DNA of 64,000 nucleotides, from the NCBI GenBank assembly GCA_907164885.2, contig OU015496.1, forward strand, positions 183,963,874-184,027,873, in the 5' to 3' direction. Below the pieces are notes generated by a model. That model worked only from the letters and a program-made list of their open reading frames with translations, was not told the DNA's origin and did not search any database. Position 1 is the stretch's first letter. Every line of letters begins with the position of its first letter. The position numbers were made by a program, and so were the translations under genes. Positions 33,121 to 44,003 of the stretch are shown piece after piece. This DNA comes from Dolomedes plantarius (Eukaryota > Arthropoda > Arachnida > Araneae > Dolomedidae).

Positions 33121-34639
33121 CTTCTTTTATTCTTTTATCCAAAACTGCTTCTTAGTGCTCTTTCTGCTGTGGATATCTTGAGGATCGTCCCTTTTTAATA
33201 TCCAGCAGTAATCCGCTATCAGGTTAACGTTCCATCTTCCTTGGTACCTTTTTTCCATTTCCTTGATGTCTTGATGGAACCTTTCACCCCGCCCTTCACT
33301 GACATCACCAAGATTTGCAGGGAAGAAGTCAAAGTGTGAGTAGAGAAAATGAACTTTTATGTTCATATTACAACCCAGCTTCATGAAGTTGTCTAGCATG
33401 TCAGCGACGATTGACCTGCAGTTTGAGTCCTTTTTGTTTCCCGGAAAACTGGTTACAACTAGTTTAAAAGATACCCATGTTGATTTTTCTTTTTTTTTCA
33501 TTTTTTTCTCAAAGCTGGCATACATCCTCTCATTAGTTTTCTGGTGTCAGGTCTGACAAACACTCCTTCTTATATCTTTGCCTCGGATAACACAGGAAAC
33601 TGCTCATATAAGTATCCAAAACATTCTTCTTCTTTTGCAATGCCTTGATAAATTGTTTCATAAAACCCAATTTAATGTGTAGTGGTGGAAATAATACCTT
33701 TTTCGGATCTACAAGACTCTCCCTCAAAAAAATTTTAATTCCAACCTGCAAGGTTTTTCTCAGCGGCCATTCTTTCATTATATAGTGTTGCTTCCTGTCA
33801 CGACTGACTCATTCGCAGAGAAAGCAAGGGAACTTCATGTAGCCACTCTGTTGACCAAGCAACGTTGAAATCACTTTTAAATCGCCACAAATCGTCCATT
33901 AATGATCTCAATAACAAATTTTTTTAAGACCAGCTCAAGATTTTAGTAGAATTCTTTTAGATGGACTGAATGTCCAACAGGAACCGAACCATATTTATTG
34001 TCGTTGTGTAGAAATACTGCTTTTAGGCTTCTTTTGGACGAATCGATAAAAAGTCTCCATTCTTCCGGCACATATTCTATTCCAAAGCTTGCCATAACTC
34101 CAGAAACAGCACTGTAAAAAACAAGGTCACCTTCGTGACAGAAAAAAGGCATAAACTCCTTTTCCCTTGTTCGATACCAAGAAAAGCAAGCACCTGGAGC
34201 CAAATTTGTTTTTCTTTCAGTCTAGATCTAAACACTAAAACTTCTGCTGAATCCTTTTGGAGCTAAGTCTCTAACTAAATCGTTCAGTTCAGATTGGGTG
34301 AACAAAATAGGTTCACTTGTGCCAGGGTCGTAGCAATCACTGTCTTCATCACTATCACACGGTGGAGGCAATGGTTCGGGATCATCTAAAATACTCGTAT
34401 CATCCAGAGAATCTAGAGGAGAAGGTATGGGTACTTCGGGTCCATGAGGAATAGAACGAGTGGCTGACGGGATGTTTGTATAAGAAATACACTGGTGTAA
34501 AAAATTAAGAGAATTTGCAGACTTGGTCGATTATCTCTAGAACTACTGTACCGATTTTAATGAAATTTGATATGTACATACATAGATATAATACAAAACA
34601 AATAACGATTCAATAATTGTAATACACACGCATGATCGT

Positions 34640-35880
34640 GGGTAACACTCGTTGGAGTAATAGATGGGTTAATAGGGGATATGGTCCCCATTTACAGATA
34701 TACAGGTCTCGCAGCGTGATATCGTACTTGAAATAAGGCAGTTTATCATTTCCTGTGGCAACTCGTCCCACTCGTTCAGCAAAGCTGTTTTCATTCCCTG
34801 GATCGTTCTCGGAGGGTTGGTTGCGAGTTGCAATTGCCCTCCCCAGAGCGTCCCAGACATGCTCTATAGCAGGGGTGACCAACAAGTGGATCGCGATCGA
34901 CCGGTCGATCTTCGACATGATATTGGTCGATCGCGAGACATAAATCTTTGAAAAATTATAGATTATATGTTATATAGAATGCTCATTTTTATGAAAATAG
35001 CAACTAGTCGACCGCCGAATAAACAATTCATGAAAAAGTCGATCGTTGACTCAAAAAAGATGGCCACCCCTGCTCTATAGGGTTGAGGTCTGGAGATCTG
35101 GCTGACCAATCCATCCTGCGAATATCCTCACTCTCTAGAAATTCGTCGACTAGAAGAGCTCTATGTGGCCTCGCGTTATCGTCCATTAAAATGAACTCAG
35201 GGCCAACTGCACCCCTGAATAGGTGAACATATGGCTCCAAGACCTCATCTCTATACCTCACACCAGTCACAGTGCCTCTTTCAAAGACATGGAGAGGTGT
35301 GCGGCCATCCAACATGATGCCTGCCCAGACCATTAAACCTCCTCCGCCATAATGGTCGATTTCGCGGCCATTGGAGGGTAGGTAGCATGTCCCTGGTTCC
35401 CTCTATATGAACGTACGGCAAGAATCGGTGTTTAGGCTGAACCGGGACTCATCAGTGAAGAGAACTGTCGCCCATTGATCCATACTCCAATCTCTATGAT
35501 CTCTGCACCATGATATACGGATTCTCCTGTTCGTAGAAGTGAGCGGGACGTAAACAGCAGGTCTTCTTGCAAACATCACTCTCTCATGAAGTCTTTTGGA
35601 AACAGTCACCCTTGATACACGGTCTCCTGTGGCTGCGTACAAGTCACGAGAGAGCTGAAAAGCTGTAGCACTCTTGTTACGCCTCGCTATAATCGACAAA
35701 TGGTGATCTTCTCTGGCCGTCGTGGCTCTTGGACGACCTTGCCCATGCTTTCTCTCGATGGATCCGGTATCCTGGAACTGTTTCCATAAGTTACACACGA
35801 AGCTCGGCGTTAAATTGAACTCTCTATAAATTTGGACTTGAGATTGGTCTGCTTCTAGCCTCCCCACAATTCACCACCTC
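34640..35880 (-). pseudogene. Tc1-type DD34E transposase, broken
   Basis: N-terminal frame 35867-35403: helix-turn-helix with GRLEADQSQVQIYREFNLTP, GQGRPRATTAREDHHL, then WATVLFTDESRFSLNTDS with the first catalytic Asp. A stop/frame change separates it from 35333-35073: LMVWAGIMLDGRTPLHVF, FILMDDNARPHRALLVDEFL with the second Asp, and [12 protein letters not shown]. The hAT MITE inserts precisely at the catalytic Glu; beyond it AIEHVWDALGRAIATR continues. A start upstream (MSNHERLDDG, ~35910) is followed by an in-frame stop. Dead, but most of the family signature survives. Confidence 0.87.
34870..35072. mobile_element. hAT-type MITE nested in Tc1-C
   Basis: Inverted ends CAGGGGTGACCAAC and CAGGGGTGGCCATC (right, inverted) bound 203 bases. 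A perfect 8-base target duplication CTCTATAG lies at 34862-34869 and 35073-35080. Eight-base duplications and CAGGGGTG ends are diagnostic of hAT elements. The interior is rich in GATCGA palindromes (GATCGCGATCGACC). It has no transposase, so it moved using an enzyme encoded elsewhere. Confidence 0.96.
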
Positions 35881-36520
35881 ATTCCATCATCTAAACGTTC
35901 GTGGTTACTCATTTTTACTGTTACAATTTAAAATTTAGCGATCGCTGCAAAATAACACCAAGAAATTCGCCGAGGTGTGCTAGCGAACGAAATGCGTCTT
36001 AACTTACGCGCGCTTATAAAGCCTGTTTCAATACTGGCTCCGCCTACACACACGTGTACGCTTACGTATTTCACGTACGAGATTTGCATTTTTGTCTAGA
36101 AGCAGTGGTTTTACATTCAGTTGAGATCTTTTCATGAAATTCGATAAAATATGCAAATTGTCTTAATTTATTTCACCAGTGTATATATCTTATTTTTTTA
36201 AATTGAAACCTTGCTCGTTACAGGAACAAAAATAACAGTAATCACTATGATTTTTGGGCTCTCTCCAAACCATAGGTATTCCAAAACGAAACGACAGCTT
36301 TTTACCCTGAAATCACTCTCTTAGTTCTTCAACATAGACTGAACAAACTTTGTGTGGAGACCAAACCTTATCTTGATAGCGTAATTTCATGCCAAAATAA
36401 ACAAACTACACTATCTAACAAAATCTGATACGTTTCTTTGTTGCTTTTAAACTGTATAGTTACTACAAATGTAGCAGAAACAATTTGGTGAATTGAGACA
36501 TTGTCTGTAAGCCATTGCTC

Positions 36521-36936
36521 TCAAATCAACCACAAAACTGTAAAAAAAATATCACACCTTATAAAACCAGAAACAGCACGTGAACAGCACAGAGCAAAGA
36601 GATAAACTGAATGAGAACGTGGTACAGCGGAAGGTGGTGGGAAGGAGGATGGCGGGGACAGACAGGCGCTGACACAAAAGATGTCAGTGGAGGGAGATAG
36701 TAAGGGATGGGAGGGAGGTCGACAGACGGGCACTAGTAGGAAAGTGATGCAGTTTTAACGATATTACACTAGTTTTAGTACGACTGTCCGGTATATATGA
36801 GCATGTCTATTTCATTACAAAAGCCTTAAAACTTTCTCACATTACTTTTTTAAAGTGTTTGTAAGCAAATACAACAGTTTCTTTGGAAATATTTGAAATT
36901 TTGTCTAAGCTCATAGTGCTACCTTACTTTAAATAA
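36521..36936. other. low-complexity spacer
   Basis: A purine-rich stretch (GGAAGGTGGTGGGAAGGAGG, 36630-36735) with no coding signature, then AT-rich sequence. Confidence 0.35.
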
Positions 36937-37265
36937 TTACAAGATAAAAAGAACTTTTTTTATACCATGTTTTTAAATTTTCTGTTGAATCATATAAACT
37001 TGACAATTCTATGTATTAATAAATACTTTTTAAATTTTTTTTGATGAATTATTCCATGAACTTAAAATAAAATGAAGTTAATTGGAAGTTAACTTGCGTT
37101 TAAATTTTCGTTCCCGTCCCTGCCGATAGATGGCTTCACCAGTCTACAAAACAAAATTAACTGAAAATGAATTTAATTCTGCTTAAAGATGGCTAAAGGA
37201 TTTTAAATAATGCTTTGTCATCATGTACATAAACAAACAAGAAAGCGAGTTAATAAAAACATGTA
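36937..37265 (+). repeat. unclassified dispersed repeat R4, copy 3
   Basis: TTACAAGATAAAAAGAAC to AATAAAAACATGTAA, 329 bases. It is shorter than copies 2 and 4 through loss of the CTAGCTAGTC block. Confidence 0.85.
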
Positions 37266-37734
37266 AATGAACAATAGTGATCAGAAATATCGTTTCTACT
37301 GTGTAGTATTATTGTCTCACACATAATGCATTAGAATCAAGAAAACATGAATACTATACAAAACACGAAAAGCAACAAGAATTTGATAAGTCGTTAATGT
37401 AAATATTGGATACTGTAGCATTAAGCTATTAAAATGTCACGTTAATAGGGGAAAACAATCACCCAATCGGGAATGATTTACATCCGTGAGGAGATTGATA
37501 CAGATGCAAACTTGCTGCGTCATTCGCCACGTGTCATTAATCTGTGTACAATGTTATATATGGTCTGTCCTTTTCCAAATTTCAATGTTTTAGGAAAGAT
37601 TACTAAGTGTACTGCAAGCACATTTGAAGAGAAAGTTCCTCGAAATTTTTCCAATCACCAGACATTATAATGAGTAGGCTGTAACTTTCTGCTTTCATTT
37701 TCAAAATTTCGACGTCGTTGGGTTCTAGCTTTGT

Positions 37735-37875
37735 TTATGCGGGACTGTTTCTTCTCGCTGTTAAGTAAGATCTCATCATACCAATGACGTCAAGAAATAA
37801 GTCGAACACTGTTAGCAACGAAATTCCAAGCCACATCCCCATGTATCCACCAATTACGCTGAACAACTCCAGGCT
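37735..37875 (-). CDS. DEG/ENaC channel, terminal TM2 exon
   Basis: The last coding exon gives 46 residues and a TAA (37735-37737). After SLELFSVIGGYMGMWLGISL comes LTVFDLFLDVIGMM, then a basic tail RSYLTARRNSPA. GG-x-(M/L)GL-x-LG-x-S followed by a long hydrophobic helix is the conserved pre-TM2/selectivity region of DEG/ENaC channels (here LGISLLT, the G-x-S filter). The acceptor is TTTTATTTGCAG at 37876. The exon starts in phase 0, exactly as required by the upstream exon at 46921-46996. It is the 3' end of a gene distinct from that of the TM1 exon at 7.8 kb. Confidence 0.85.
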   Translation of the reverse strand, partial: SLELFSVIGGYMGMWLGISLLTVFDLFLDVIGMMRSYLTARRNSPA

Positions 37876-37989
37876 CTGCAAATAAAATTTGAATGAAAAA
37901 TTATATTCAAGATACTTTATCACAACACATTGGAAGATTCTCCCTGTCTTCACACACAGGCAATATTTAACTGTAGATAAAAACTGAAA

Positions 37990-38340
37990 CATTATCACTC
38001 GAACTGATGGTGTGTAGTGACTTATGCCCCCTGGCCGGAGTATTCCATACCAGGTCCATATATGCCTGAGGGATGCGGCTTCAGTTTTTAATGGCACCAC
38101 AAGGTTCGGAGTTTGATTTAGCTAGGTGCTACCCCTATCTAATCTAGGGATTGAACATGCCCATATCCGGCCAAGGCACTGAGATATTTCATGGAACGTC
38201 GTCTGGATTTCAACTGAGCACCCCGAGTCCGAAGACCAAAGCGTCATCACTAAGTTACCTCAAGCCCCAACCGACGGTAATGCTGCCAACCGCAAGCCTG
38301 CGGTTTTTCCAACCGATACGATTTTTACTCACATAAATAG
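37990..38340 (-). repeat. possible tRNA-derived SINE
   Basis: On the minus strand a stretch with CTTGAGGTAACTTAGTGATG and CAGTTGAAATCC at tRNA-like spacing is followed by a structured GC-rich body (TTGGCCGGATATGGGCATG). The boxes are weak and there is no second copy in the window, so this is a guess. Confidence 0.3.
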
Positions 38341-38849
38341 GACTTATTGCCCTGCAAAGGCAGCACAGATAATACGTCGAGCATTTGTAAACAATTGCAG
38401 TTGTATTCGAGTTATTTATTCCGTATCATTTTATCGATTTCAAAAGTTCTAATAAGCTACTTTGCTTGGTTTTTAAGTCAACCTTAAGAACCAAACAAAG
38501 TAAACACAGAAATAGACAGCAGCGACAAAGAGTTTTGTGCTGAAGATTCCAAGCGTGTAAATGGACTAAATTCAAATTCACCGTTTTTGTTGGATTCGGA
38601 TGAGTGATTCTTAAGCCGGCAAAAAACTCGTAACAAAACGTTGTAATGTAATGTAATGTAACACGAGCATTCGGGGCGACCGACGAGCCGAACTGCTCAA
38701 GTTGAGCAGTCGTGCTCCACTAGATCAAAGATTCTCGACCGGTGTGCTGCGGAACTTTAGATAATTAACTATGAAGTTGATATTAAATATTTGTTTTCTA
38801 AACATCAAGTCTCACATAAATAAAACAATGCAATTCTTAGTGATTTCCG

Positions 38850-39027
38850 CCGGAGGATGGCCAAAAGGCTAGAGCGCTGTTATTCGGTACCAGAGTCCGA
38901 GGGTTCGTGTCCCACTGTTGCAATGGACACTTTGTACCCGTTCGGAATCGGCTTTAAACAGTAGGTCCCGGTGTAATTATCCCTCGTGTAGCAAAATATG
39001 ACCGTAGTGCACTAAACCAAACCAAAC
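38850..39027 (+). repeat. tRNA-derived SINE family 1, copy b
   Basis: A box TGGCCAAAAGG near 38858 and B box GGTTCGTGTCC at 38902-38912. The body GGAATCGGCTTTAAACAGTA, GGTCCCGGTGTAATTA matches the minus-strand copy at 16283-16433. It ends in an A-rich AAACCAAACCAAAC tail. It sits in the intron between the last two exons of the channel gene. Confidence 0.87.
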
Positions 39028-39322
39028 ATACTGACATTCATTGTAGTCCTCTGGTGTATACTGCACTGAATCCAATGGCTATTTTTGAATCTGTATTAAT
39101 ATATTCTATTCTGGTGTATGCTATTTACATCTTTCAATAAATAAATCTGTGGCTTGGTTCTAAATGGGCCAATGTCAAAATTGTTAGTTTCGAGAAAAAG
39201 GCATTCAAAGATATTGAATATTTTGATGAATGTTTTATCTTTCTTGTACTACGCGTCCCATTAATATTGTTTTAATTGCTCATTTTTGATGCAAAAAGCA
39301 TTTTTATCATATAATCTATATA

Positions 39323-40974
39323 CAGTGGCTCCCAAAAGTGTTCGTACACTTACGATTTTCAATGAAATAGGGGTCTATCCATTGATTAAAATGAATATTT
39401 CAGAATGGGTATTTAATAATAAGATCTATAATCTATTCTTAACAAAACTACATGAAATATTTTGAAAACATAGTAAAACTTTATTTTAAGAAACCAATAA
39501 TCCAAAAGTAACAAAAACTTTATCTCACAAAAGTCATCGTACATTTGTAAAAAATCTCTACATATTAGTAAATATTCTAATTTTTCGTTAAATTAATATT
39601 TTGTAGGATATCCTTTAGCATCCACAACAGCTTTTAAACGTCTGGGAATAGATTGCTTTAGTTCTTTTGTAATTTTTGCATCAATGTTCATCCATTCTTC
39701 CATCATAATTGTTTTTAGTTCGCTTTTCGTGTGAATGTCGTGTTTTCGTACTCGAACCTCCAGTTCTCTCCAAATATGTTCTATTGGGTTTAAATCTGGC
39801 GATTGAGGTGGTGTTTTCAAAACTTGTGGACAATTATTGAGACACCAGATGCGAACGTTGAGAGCCGTGTGCTTAGGATCGTTATCTTGATAAAAAACAA
39901 AGTTGTTTCCAATACCCAAATTTTGAGCTGATAATTTTAAATTGTCTCTTAAAATATTTATAAAAACAGCATGATTCATTATGCCATCAATAAATACCAA
40001 ATTTCCTAGTCCTGATGCTCACATGCAACTCCACACAAGGATACCTCCACCGACATGCTTAACTGTTCCTACTAAGTTCTTGGGATTAAGTTCTTCATTT
40101 TTTTCTTCTCCATACAAATACGCCCATCAGCACCAAAAATGTTCATCGGCAAATAAGACATTATTCCAATAGGTTTGGGGCTTATTAATCATTGATAGTG
40201 CGAAGGGAAGCCTAAACTTTCTGTTTTTCTCACTCACAAAAACTTTTCTATGTGCAAAACGCCCATGTAATCCAGCTGTTCTGAGACCTCGTCAAAAAAT
40301 TTCAGGTGAAACTGAAGTAGAAAATGTTTCATTGAATTCTGCAGACACTTTTACGGCACTCAAACGTGCAATTTTTCACAAATTTTCAAATTATAAATCT
40401 CTTATCACGTTTTGTTAACTTTGCCGGACGCCCTTTTCTTACCTTGTTTTCGATCCAATTATATTCTTTAAAGCGTTTTTTCACATACTGCACAGTAGAA
40501 TGGGATAAATTAAGTAATTTAGCAATATTCCGAACTGATTCACCACTACTATGATGAAAAATAATCAATTTTCGAATGCTGTTAGTTGTTTCTTTACGAC
40601 TACGAGCCATTTTTAAATAATAAATAGAATATTACGGAGTAGGCAAGCAAACATTAAAGCCAAACGATATTTTAAATGCTACAACAGTTCAAAAATAAAA
40701 ATGAAGCGCCAGACGATAATTTTAATTATGAATTTATCCGAAAATATTTCAGTGTACGATGACTTTTGTGAGATAAAGTTTTTGTTACTTTTTGATTACT
40801 GGTTTCTTAAAAATAAACTTTTACTATGTTTTCAAAATATTTCATGTAGTTTTGTTAAGAATAGATTCTAGATCTTATTATTAAATGCCCATTCTGAAAT
40901 ATTCATTTTAATTAATGGATAGACCCCTATTTCATTGAAATTCGCAAGTGTTCGAACACTTTTGGGAGCTACTG
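39323..40974 (-). mobile_element. Tc1-like element A2
   Basis: 1652 bases with CAGTGGCTCCCAAAAGTG ends (right end one mismatch) and TA on both sides. Terminal repeats of roughly 200 bases are unusually long for Tc1. It inserted in the first TATA of a Helentron-type element inside a channel-gene intron. Same family as A1 (2792-5829). Confidence 0.95.
39593..40610 (-). pseudogene. Tc1-type transposase, frameshifted (A2)
   Basis: N-terminal frame 40610-40386: MARSRKETTNSIRKLIIF, a helix-turn-helix (SVRNIAKLLNLSHSTVQYV) and GRPAKLTKRDKRF. The middle (~40010-40380) is shifted and damaged, although NESKFTVFG-like pieces can be read. C-terminal frame 40000-39593: [36 protein letters not shown] with the second catalytic Asp, [18 protein letters not shown] with the catalytic Glu, ending AVVDAKGYPTKY. 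The QDNDPKHTA form points to the Tc1/transposable element Tc1-like transposase group rather than mariner proper. Confidence 0.88.
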
Positions 40975-41656
40975 TATATAAAACAGTTCCGTAACTGACT
41001 CACTCACTGACTGACTGACTGACATACAACGCACAGACCAAACCGCTGGACCTAAAGGGCTGAAATTTTGCATAGCGATTCTTCTTATGGTGTAGGGGTG
41101 CACTAAGAGAGATTTTTGAAAAATTATTCTTAGATTTTTTTTAATTAAATTTTTAAGCTGTTTTAGTAACTTTTTTTAAGTTTGCATTTAAAATATTAAT
41201 TTGAGGGTTATAAAATTGATATCCATAGAAAGATCATAAAAATTCCTTCAAAATGAAATCTTTTTCGAATCTTTACCTTTATTTTCTGATTTTTGGTGAA
41301 TTTTTAAAGATTAATTTTTAGAATTTAATTTATCAAATGCTGATCACGTGATTTCTTTTTCTCGTACTTTAAATAAATTTATCTTCACGTGCATAAAAAC
41401 TAAATAGACAAAAAAACATTTTTTTTCTTGCTAACGCGGCAGAGGATTCGACATTATTTTGTTTATAAAAATATCCGTTATGATTTTTTTATAAACATAT
41501 ATATTTTTTCCTACATCAATTGTATATATTGATCGTCGTATTTATTATAAATAAATATATATATATATATTCATTTTTTTTGGCATTAATTGCATACATT
41601 GACCGTTGTATTTAATTTGAATGTACTCCGTAGCGAAGTGCGGGTTTTCAGCTAGT

Positions 41657-42239
41657 CTATAGATATGAAACAGTTCCGTAACTGACTCACTCACTGATGA
41701 CTGACTGACTGACATAAAACGCACAGACCAAACCGCTGGACCTAAAATGCTGAAATTTTGCAGGGTGATTCTTCTTATAGTGTAGGGGTGCACTAAGAAA
41801 GATTTTTCAAAAATTCTTCTTCGATTTTTTAAAACTAAATTTTTAAGCTGTTTTTTTTACTTTGTTTTAAATTTGCATTTAAAATAATAATTTGAGGGTT
41901 ATAAAATTTATATCGCAAGAAAGACCATAAAAATTCCTTGAAAATGAAATCTCTTTCGAATCTTTACCTCTATTTCCTGATTTTTTGGGAATTTTTAAAG
42001 ATTAACTTTTAGAATTTATTTTATTAAATGCTGATCACGGGATTTCTTTTTCTGGTACTTAAAATAAATTTATCGTCACGTGCATAACAACTAAATAGAC
42101 AACAAAATATTTTTTTTCTTGCTAATGCCGCAGACGATTGGACATTATTTTGTCTATAAAAATATCCCTTACGATTTTTCTATAAATACGTATATATTTT
42201 TTTTCTACATCAATTGTATATATTGATCGTCATATTTAT

Positions 42240-42284
<45 letters not shown>

Positions 42285-42355
42285 TTAATTGCATACATTG
42301 ACCGATGTATTTAATTTGAATATACTCCGTAGCGAAGTGAGGGTTTTCAGCTAGT
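41657..42355 (+). mobile_element. Helentron-type element, array copy 2
   Basis: Starts CTATAGATATGAAACAGTTC directly after copy 1, includes GACTGACTGACATAAAACGC and GACCAAACCGCTGGACC, contains a TA tract at about 42241-42279, and ends CCGTAGCGAAGTG...TTTTCAGCTAGT at 42355. It has no terminal inverted repeats. About 700 bases. Confidence 0.87.
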
Positions 42356-42719
42356 AATCTATATATATAAAACAGTTCCGTAACTCACTGACTGACTGAC
42401 TGACTGACATACAACGCACAGACCAAACCGCAGGACCTAAAGGGCTGAAATTTTGCATGGCGATTCTTCTTATGGTGTAGAGGTGTACTAAGAGAGATTT
42501 TTGAAAAATTCATCTTCGATTTTTTTAAATTAAAGTTTTAAGCTGTTTTTGAAAGTATTTTTAAGTTTGCATTTAAAATAATAATTTGAGGGTTATAAAG
42601 TTTATATCACGAGAATTTATTATAAATATATATATTTATTTTTTGGCATTAATTGCATACATTGACCGTTGTATTTAATTTGAATGTACTCCGTACCGAA
42701 GCGCGGGTTTTCAGCTAGT
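42356..42719 (+). mobile_element. Helentron-type element, array copy 3, internally deleted
   Basis: Same start and end as copy 2, but the middle is deleted after TTTATATCACGAGAA (near 42615), leaving about 364 bases. Ends GTTTTCAGCTAGT at 42719, where the R4 repeat begins. Confidence 0.87.
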
Positions 42720-43145
42720 TACAAGATAAAAAGAACTTTTTATATACCATGTTTTTAAATTTTCTGTTGAATCATATAAACTTGACAATTCTATGTATTA
42801 ATAAATACTTTCAAATTTTTTTAATGAATTATCCCATCAACTTGAACGAAAATGAAGTTAATTGGAAATTAACTTGCGTTTAACTTTTCGTTCCCGTCCC
42901 GGCCGATAGATGGCTGCACCAGTTTACACAACAAAATTAACTGAAAAAATTCAATCTGCTTAAAAATGGCTAAAAGGATTAAAATAATGGTTTGTCATCG
43001 TGTTCTGAGCTATTCTAAATGTTTCAAATGTCTAGCTAGTCGGGAAGTTAGTTAAAGATCGATTGCAAGATTTGTACGGGACAAACACACACACACACAC
43101 ACGAAACTGAGACAAACAAGAAACCGAGTTGATAAAAACATGGTA
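42719..43145 (+). repeat. unclassified dispersed repeat R4, copy 4
   Basis: TTACAAGATAAAAAGAAC follows directly after the CTAGT of the Helentron array and runs to ATAAAAACATGGTAA. It contains CCCGGCCGATAGATGGCTGC and a (CA)n of about nine units near 43083. Confidence 0.87.
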
Positions 43146-43656
43146 AAAATTTTCATATATGCCTTTTGGCCCTTTTTGGATCTTAAGATACTGCATCTTA
43201 ACCCATAATCGGGCGCGCCAATTTTTTTACCACCAGCAGGCGCGCGAGGCACAAAGTGCAACGTCTCTTTCAACCTTGATTATTCCTTTTGTAATAAACT
43301 ATTTTTTCAGATTGAAAATAATAATTCTGCGTTTTATGATAATATTGATAATATTGAGATATATTTATAATTAAAGGCCAAAGAATGCAGATACACTCGC
43401 CTTATTTCAAAACTATCCGGTTCATTGGACTAAGGACAATTTGCGAATGGATTCCTATTATGTCCAAAATCCTAAAGATAGGGATACCTTGTAATAGCTG
43501 CACATTTGATCCACTACATCAACTACTGCTTCTGCGGTATTGTAATACAGTATAATCGCTGGTTTACCACGGTTAAATCACGACTAACAATGAATGATTC
43601 CGCACTTTAACGGAGCAAATTAGTTAATCTGCAGATTAGCTTGGTAATGTGTATAT
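43146..43656. other. no gene seen
   Basis: Intronic position for the channel gene. AT-rich, with no supported feature. Confidence 0.3.
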
Positions 43657-43959
43657 CAGGGATGTCAAACTCGCGGCCCGCAACCAACATTTTTGCTGCC
43701 CGGCCAATATATTGGCACACAATAATATATAATAAAATAACCGACGCAGAATTATAATAAGATGGGAAGAATTCGCTAAATGTTTTTTTAATGATACTCT
43801 TTTTTTTTTCGTTAAACAAAATCCAGATATTTATGTTGAATATACTGTAATTAGGTAAATAAACCTACGTTTCTATTAATATTGATTTCTTTTTGTGGCC
43901 CACCTATAGTCAAACCTTGTTTGTTTGGCCCAAAGTAGCCTTTGAGTTTGACACCCCTG
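43657..43959. mobile_element. hAT-type MITE 2
   Basis: Ends CAGGGATGTCAAACTC and CAGGGGTGTCAAACTC (right, inverted) bound 303 bases. Flanking octamers GTGTATAT and TTGTACAT agree at 6 of 8 positions, a decayed target duplication. The subterminal GCGGCCCGCAACC / GGCCCAAAG segments are usual in hAT MITEs. No transposase. Confidence 0.87.
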
Positions 43960-44003
43960 TTGTACATTAGCGGCTTTCGAGCTTTAGCGGTAACGTGTAT
44001 ATA

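Larger units (their letters stand above)
34490..36181 (-). mobile_element. Tc1-like element C, interrupted by a hAT MITE
   Basis: Inverted ends CACTGGTGTAAAAAATTAAG (left) and CACTGGTGAAATAAATTAAG (right, inverted) are flanked by TA (34488-34489, 36182-36183). It lies inside the GERFHQDI-family pseudogene, between the GFNLKK and YTNIPSA segments. The minus-strand transposase is largely recognisable, and a 203-base MITE splits its 3' part. Confidence 0.93.
33126..36520 (-). pseudogene. decayed member of an uncharacterised metazoan gene family (GERFHQDI motif), split by Tc1-C
   Basis: Minus-strand pieces in several frames line up in family order: PNCFCYICSNY and YFGMKLRYQDKVWSPHKVC (~36480-36370), FGIPMVWREPKNHSDYCYFC (~36260), then across the insertion YTNIPSATRSIPHGPEVPIP (~34480), FTQSELNDLVRDL, FSWYRTREKEF, EWRLFIDSSKRSLKAVFLHN (~34060), LFPPLHIKLGFMKQFIKAL (~33690), and GRGERFHQDIKEMEKRYQGR and ADYCWILKRDD (~33250). 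I recall these motifs from uncharacterised proteins common in aphids, cnidarians and spiders. The function is unknown and possibly transposon-related. The copy has no introns that I can see and many frameshifts and stops. Confidence 0.72.
39312..41656 (+). mobile_element. Helentron-type element, array copy 1, split by Tc1-A2
   Basis: ATAATCTATATA at 39311-39322 is the 5' start. Tc1-A2 follows; at 40975 TATATAAAACAGTTCCGTAA resumes the element, which ends CGGGTTTTCAGCTAGT at 41656. The next copies have the same start uninterrupted (TAATCTATATATATAAAACA at 42354). About 690 bases excluding the insertion. Confidence 0.85.

Noticed and set aside
36521..36733. Pro/Ser-rich open frame on minus
   Set aside because: Purine-rich low-complexity stretch; no conserved motif.
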